A DNA stretch of 9,453 nucleotides, from the NCBI GenBank assembly GCA_018055865.1, contig JAGPGR010000053.1, positions 1 through 9,453 of the forward strand, written 5' to 3'. This stretch comes from Paludibacteraceae bacterium (GTDB lineage Bacteria > Bacteroidota > Bacteroidia > Bacteroidales > Paludibacteraceae). Below, one piece after another: positions 5,698-9,453 of the stretch. The position numbers and the translations under genes were made by a program. The notes under the pieces are model-generated. The model was not told the origin of the DNA and ran no database searches. It saw only the letters and a program-made list of their open reading frames with translations. Every line of letters begins with the position of its first letter. The stretch's first letter is position 1.

Positions 5698-7884
5698 ATG
5701 ACAATTCACTCGGATTTAACGTCACAATTAAAAAAGTATTTTGGCTTTGGCACCTTCAAGGGTAACCAGGAAGCCATTATCGGCAATGTACTTGCAGGAA
5801 AAGATACTTTTGTGCTGATGCCTACCGGAGGTGGAAAATCATTGTGCTATCAGCTTCCTGCTCTGATTTTGGAAGGCACCGCCATAATTGTTTCACCCCT
5901 GATAGCATTGATGAAAAATCAGGTGGACTCCATGCGAAATTTCAGCGAAGAAGATGGAATCGCCCATTTTTTGAACTCATCGCTTACACGCAGTGCAGTG
6001 GATCTGGTAAAAGAAGATTTGCTTTCGGGCAAAACAAAAATGCTATATGTGGCACCCGAATCGCTCACCAAAGAAGAAAATATTGAACTGCTCCGCCAGG
6101 TTAAAATCTCGTTTTATGCAATCGACGAGGCTCATTGTATATCGGAATGGGGACATGATTTTCGTCCGGAATACAGACGTATACGCCCCATTATCAGCGA
6201 GATAGGTGCTGCGCCTATCATAGCACTTACAGCCACTGCCACTCCCAAGGTACAGCACGACATTCAGAAAAACCTCACCATGCTCGATGCTACGGTTTTC
6301 AAGTCGTCGTTCAACCGGCCAAACCTGTATTACGAAGTAAGAGCTAAAAACAAAGATGTAGAAAAGGAAATCATCAAATACATCCGGTCACAACCCGGGA
6401 AATCCGGTATCATTTATTGTCTGAGCCGCAAAAGGGTAGAAGAACTGGCCGAAACGCTCCAGATAAATAATATCTCGGCGCTCCCTTATCATGCAGGAAT
6501 GGATGCAGCAATACGTACCATGAATCAGGATAGTTTTCTGATGGAAAAGGTGGAAGTCATTGTAGCTACCATTGCCTTTGGAATGGGAATAGATAAGCCC
6601 GATGTGCGGTATGTGATTCATTACGATATTCCCAAAAGCCTCGAAGGCTACTACCAGGAAACCGGCAGAGGTGGACGCGACGGAGGTGAAGGAGCATGTA
6701 TCACATTCTATTCTTACAAAGACCTGGATAAACTCCGGAAGTTTATGCAGGGTAAACCCATTGCCGAACAAGAAATCGGGAATCAATTATTACTGGAAAC
6801 GCAGGCTTATGCCGAGTCGTCCGTATGTCGAAGAAAATTATTATTACATTATTTTGGAGAAGAATATCCACAGGATAATTGTGGAAGTTGCGATAATTGT
6901 ATGAAGCCAAAAAAGATTATAGAAGGTCAGGAATTATTGGTTTTAATTCTTGAAACCGTTCAGCAGTTGAAAGAGAAATTCAAAGCCGAACACATAGTAG
7001 ATATTCTTAAAGGAAATGAAACTTCCGACATCACGTCCTACCAGCACGACGAACTTGAAAACTACGGAGTGGCTGCCGATGAAGAAGACAAACTCCTGCA
7101 CGCCGTTATCCGGCAGGCCATGATTGCCGGTTTCATCAGCAAGGACATCGAAACCTACGGAGTACTCAAACTTACACCGGCAGGTAAAGAATATCTGAAA
7201 AACCCCCAGCCATTTCCCATTGTGAAAGATACTGAATTCGAGGAAGATGAGGAGGATGTGTCTGGAAGAAGTGTAGGTGGAACTAGTGCTGCCGACGATG
7301 TGCTATTCTCCATACTCAAAGACCTGCGTAAAAAACTGTCGAAGAAGCTGGAAGTTCCTCCCTTCGTAATTTTTCAGGACCCATCGCTCGAGGCAATGGC
7401 AACCACCTACCCGGTGACCATGGACGAACTGCAGAATATACCCGGCGTTGGGGCAGGCAAAGCAAAACGGTATGGCGAGGAATTTCTTAAAGTGATTAAA
7501 GAACACGTAAAGGAAAATGACATCATTCGCCCCGAAGATTTAAGAGTACGCACTGTAGCTAATAAATCAAAGCTGAAAGTCTCTATCATTCAGGCTATTG
7601 ACAGAAAAATAGCGCTTGACGATATTGCCCTTTCAAAAGGACTGGACATTAACGAACTGCTGGAAGAACTGGAAGCAATCGTGTACTCAGGCACCAAAAT
7701 TAACATCAATTATTTTCTGGAAGAAATAATGGATCCGGATAAAGTGGATGAAATATTTGATTATTTCAACAATGCTGAAACCGACAAATTAAATGTAGCC
7801 TTGGATGAACTGGGTGAGGACGATTTTACCGAGGCGGAGATTCGGCTTGTACGAATTAAATTTTTGTCGGAAGTCGGAAATTAA
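5698..7884 (+). CDS. recQ: ATP-dependent DNA helicase RecQ
   Basis: RecQ is a 3'-to-5' superfamily 2 DNA helicase that acts in recombinational repair and at stalled forks. The 728-residue protein shows the ordered helicase motifs: Walker A PTGGGKS (42-48), DEAH (143-146) followed by the RecQ aromatic-rich loop CISEWGHDFRPEY, motif III ALTATAT (176-182), motif V with AFGMGIDKPD (293-302), and motif VI QETGRGGRDG (320-329). The RecQ C-terminal region has the four zinc cysteines C377, C395, C398 and C401, then a winged-helix segment (about 405-505). An acidic linker, EFEEDEEDVSG (513-523), leads to an HRDC domain (about 530-605) with the helix-hairpin-like IPGVGAGKAKRYG. About 120 further residues follow, with a helix-turn-helix-like character (KLKVSIIQAIDRKIALDDIA region), making it longer than the roughly 610-residue E. 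coli enzyme. The start follows AAAAGATAAAC. The gene appears to be monocistronic, between the clpX terminator and a hairpin after its own stop. Confidence 0.97.
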   Translation: MTIHSDLTSQLKKYFGFGTFKGNQEAIIGNVLAGKDTFVLMPTGGGKSLCYQLPALILEGTAIIVSPLIALMKNQVDSMRNFSEEDGIAHFLNSSLTRSAVDLVKEDLLSGKTKMLYVAPESLTKEENIELLRQVKISFYAIDEAHCISEWGHDFRPEYRRIRPIISEIGAAPIIALTATATPKVQHDIQKNLTMLDATVFKSSFNRPNLYYEVRAKNKDVEKEIIKYIRSQPGKSGIIYCLSRKRVEELAETLQINNISALPYHAGMDAAIRTMNQDSFLMEKVEVIVATIAFGMGIDKPDVRYVIHYDIPKSLEGYYQETGRGGRDGGEGACITFYSYKDLDKLRKFMQGKPIAEQEIGNQLLLETQAYAESSVCRRKLLLHYFGEEYPQDNCGSCDNCMKPKKIIEGQELLVLILETVQQLKEKFKAEHIVDILKGNETSDITSYQHDELENYGVAADEEDKLLHAVIRQAMIAGFISKDIETYGVLKLTPAGKEYLKNPQPFPIVKDTEFEEDEEDVSGRSVGGTSAADDVLFSILKDLRKKLSKKLEVPPFVIFQDPSLEAMATTYPVTMDELQNIPGVGAGKAKRYGEEFLKVIKEHVKENDIIRPEDLRVRTVANKSKLKVSIIQAIDRKIALDDIALSKGLDINELLEELEAIVYSGTKININYFLEEIMDPDKVDEIFDYFNNAETDKLNVALDELGEDDFTEAEIRLVRIKFLSEVGN

Positions 7885-7903
7885 GTTCTGAATTAATAAA
7901 TCG

Positions 7904-7958
7904 TTACCCAAATCTGAATCATTCAATCAGAAAATCAGATTGGTAAGATAGCCTTTTT
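7904..7958 (+). terminator. Probable hairpin terminator after recQ
   Basis: AATCTGA (7911-7917) pairs with TCAGATT (7935-7941), and TTACC (7904-7908) pairs with GGTAA (7942-7946) around a 2-base bulge. The nearest T run (7954-7958) is 7 bases past the stem, so termination is less certain than at tig or clpX. Confidence 0.5.
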
Positions 7959-8044
7959 CTTGTGTAGAAAGCGGACAAAATGACCTAAAAAAACATTTTT
8001 TTTAATTATTGAAAATTAGCACTATTTTTCAAAAAAAAACTATG

Positions 8045-8052
8045 TATATTTG
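8045..8052 (+). promoter_or_regulatory. Candidate -7 box for the DUF4492-cydA operon
   Basis: TATATTTG matches TAnnTTTG. The region about 20 bases upstream (TATTTTTC, 8023-8030) is only a weak -33 box. The leader would be about 100 bases long. I see no recognisable operator in it. Confidence 0.45.
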
Positions 8053-8158
8053 TGACAAATAAGATTTTTTTACATAACAAAGGAATTTCTCCATATCCTG
8101 CCGCTATAAAATATCACAAAAAACAAATACAAATCACCTGCAAATGTAAAATAAAAAC

Positions 8159-8431
8159 ATGACGAATTCGAAATTCACTATACCCCGTTGGTTTAGAAAT
8201 ATTTACATTTTTTACAAAGAAGGGTTTCAAAATATGACAGTCGGACGAACCCTATGGGCAGTAGTTCTCATCAAACTGTTCATCATGTTTGCCATTTTAA
8301 AAGTATTCTTTTTCCCCAATTTTCTCAACTCAAAATTTGAAAAAGAGGAGGAAAAGGCCAATTATGTAAATACAGAACTTGTAGAAAGATCTGCAGCCAC
8401 CATACCAACCGATTCGGCTTCAAATCAATGA
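8159..8431 (+). CDS. DUF4492 small membrane protein upstream of cydA
   Basis: This 90-residue protein matches my memory of the DUF4492 family, small Bacteroidota (and some Campylobacterota) proteins encoded next to cytochrome bd genes. The hallmark segment is YKEGFQNMTVGRTLWAVVLI (19-38), an amphipathic lead into one hydrophobic span (about 32-54) ending in FFFPNFLN. The C-terminal 30 residues are charged, then Ser/Thr-rich and probably disordered. No signal peptide or catalytic motif is visible. It ends 41 bases before the cydA start, so co-transcription is likely. The context suggests a role in assembly, stability or subunit composition of the bd oxidase, perhaps like the small CydX-type subunits, but this is inference with no sequence similarity to CydX that I can see. 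The ATG is preceded by AAAATAAAAAC. Confidence 0.85.
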   Translation: MTNSKFTIPRWFRNIYIFYKEGFQNMTVGRTLWAVVLIKLFIMFAILKVFFFPNFLNSKFEKEEEKANYVNTELVERSAATIPTDSASNQ

Positions 8432-8472
8432 TAGTTAGGTAAAAAACATTTATACAATTAAACTAAAAATCT

Positions 8473-9453
8473 ATGGAATTATTAAGTACATCACTGGTCG
8501 ATTGGTCAAGAGGCCAATTTGCCCTCACAGCCATGTATCACTGGCTTTTTGTACCTCTTACCCTGGGGCTTGGAGTCATTCAGGCTATTATGGAAACAAT
8601 TTATGTAAAGACCGGTAAAGAAGAATGGAAGAAAGCCGCCAAATTCTGGATGACAGTCTTTGGTATTAACTTCGCTATCGGAGTTGCAACGGGAATTATT
8701 CTTGAATTCCAGTTTGGAACTAACTGGTCAAACTACAGTTTTTTTGTTGGAGATATCTTTGGAGCACCGCTGGCGATTGAAGGCATTTTGGCATTCTTCA
8801 TGGAAGCCACTTTTATTTCCATCATGTTTTTCGGATGGAATAAAGTGAGCAAAGGAATGCACCTGGCTGCTACGTGGCTCACCATTACCGGAGCTACTCT
8901 CTCTGCACTTTGGATTCTGGTTGCCAATGCATGGATGCAGCTTCCGCTCGGTATGGAATTTAATCCAACTACAGTTCGCAATGAAATGGTCGATTTTTGG
9001 ACTATCCTATCATCGCCTGTCGCCATCAATAAATTCTTACATGCAGTAGCCTCTGGCTGGGTCGAAGCCTCAGTAATAGTTTTGGGCATAAGTTCCTGGT
9101 ATTTATTGAAGAAACGGGATGTGGAATTTGCAAAGAGAAGCATTAAAGTCGCGGCGTCTTTTGGATTGTTTGCTGTGCTTTTTATCATCTATACAGGACA
9201 CGGATCGGCTCAGCAAATTGCTAAGCATCAACCTATGAAACTGGCTGTGATGGAAGGACTTTACGAAGGTCAGGAAGGTGCTCCGCTGGTGGCAATGGGA
9301 ATTGTTAATCCTAATAAAGAAAAGTACAATGACGATGTGGACCCTGTTGTAATGGCTATCGAATTTCCTAAAATGCTTTCATGGCTGTCATTTGGTGATT
9401 TGAATGCCTACGTTCCCGGAATCAGAAACATCGTTGACGGCGGATACACAAAA
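8473..9453 (+). CDS. cydA: Cytochrome bd ubiquinol oxidase subunit I (5' part, runs off the window)
   Basis: CydA is the haem-bearing subunit of the cytochrome bd quinol oxidase in the inner membrane, which reduces oxygen to water with high affinity. The frame is open for 327 codons from ATG 8473 to the last base of the window, so the C-terminal part and the stop are missing. Key residues are visible with a constant +4 offset from E. coli: H23 in AMYHWLFVP (haem ligand, H19), E103 and E111 in the EGILAFFMEATF segment (E99 and E107), H190 in KFLHAVASG (haem b558 ligand, H186), and K256 and E261 in QPMKLAVMEG (K252 and E257, quinol site). The E. coli M393 ligand and the length of the Q loop cannot be assessed. 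Several hydrophobic spans agree with the polytopic family. With DUF4492 just upstream, cydB is expected next. Confidence 0.96.
   Translation, partial: MELLSTSLVDWSRGQFALTAMYHWLFVPLTLGLGVIQAIMETIYVKTGKEEWKKAAKFWMTVFGINFAIGVATGIILEFQFGTNWSNYSFFVGDIFGAPLAIEGILAFFMEATFISIMFFGWNKVSKGMHLAATWLTITGATLSALWILVANAWMQLPLGMEFNPTTVRNEMVDFWTILSSPVAINKFLHAVASGWVEASVIVLGISSWYLLKKRDVEFAKRSIKVAASFGLFAVLFIIYTGHGSAQQIAKHQPMKLAVMEGLYEGQEGAPLVAMGIVNPNKEKYNDDVDPVVMAIEFPKMLSWLSFGDLNAYVPGIRNIVDGGYTK

Noticed and set aside
7987..8003. AAAAAAACATTTTTTTT as a terminator or binding site between recQ and the DUF4492 gene
   Set aside because: It is a simple A-tract/T-tract with a 2-base centre and no GC pairs. Such runs are common in this AT-rich spacer.
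8733..9188. Minus-strand open frame (151 codons) opposite cydA
   Set aside because: The plus strand is an uninterrupted cydA frame with conserved haem and quinol residues, so the reverse frame is a shadow.

Overview
The window looks like a chromosomal segment of a member of the Bacteroidota, most likely the order Bacteroidales. The evidence is the gene order trigger factor - clpP - clpX - recQ, a DUF4492 small membrane protein directly before cydA, signal peptides ending in 'SAQ', -7 promoter boxes of the Bacteroidota TAnnTTTG type, and A-rich leaders without a clear Shine-Dalgarno sequence. Composition is AT-rich, especially between genes.

Layout from left to right. On the minus strand, 50-1231 encodes an exported thioredoxin-fold protein with an intact WCGPC motif. 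A 228-bp divergent region follows, with a candidate promoter on each side. All remaining genes are on the plus strand: tig (1460-2821) with a strong terminator, a 651-bp gene-free gap, clpP (3473-4150), clpX (4227-5459) with its own terminator, recQ (5698-7884), a DUF4492 membrane protein (8159-8431), and the first 327 codons of cydA (8473 to the window end, no stop reached).

The genes form three functional groups. Trigger factor folds nascent chains at the ribosome, and ClpXP unfolds and degrades proteins, so 1460-5459 is a protein quality-control block. RecQ is a DNA-repair helicase. DUF4492 and CydA begin a cytochrome bd oxidase operon, whose cydB should lie just past the right edge.

The least ordinary part is the gap between tig and clpP. 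It holds a compact element of about 370 bp bounded by 15-16 bp perfect terminal inverted repeats (2894-2909 and 3248-3263) and flanked by an exact 10-bp direct repeat, AATAAGATAA, as expected of an inserted MITE-like element. It has no transposase. Its interior can be folded by eye into a long nested stem (2963-3082) and three further hairpins, one closed by a GGAA tetraloop. This suggests a mobile, RNA-structured repeat rather than a coding sequence. A second repeat-like structure, a 16-bp-arm hairpin of AGTTTTGAG type, sits between clpP and clpX.
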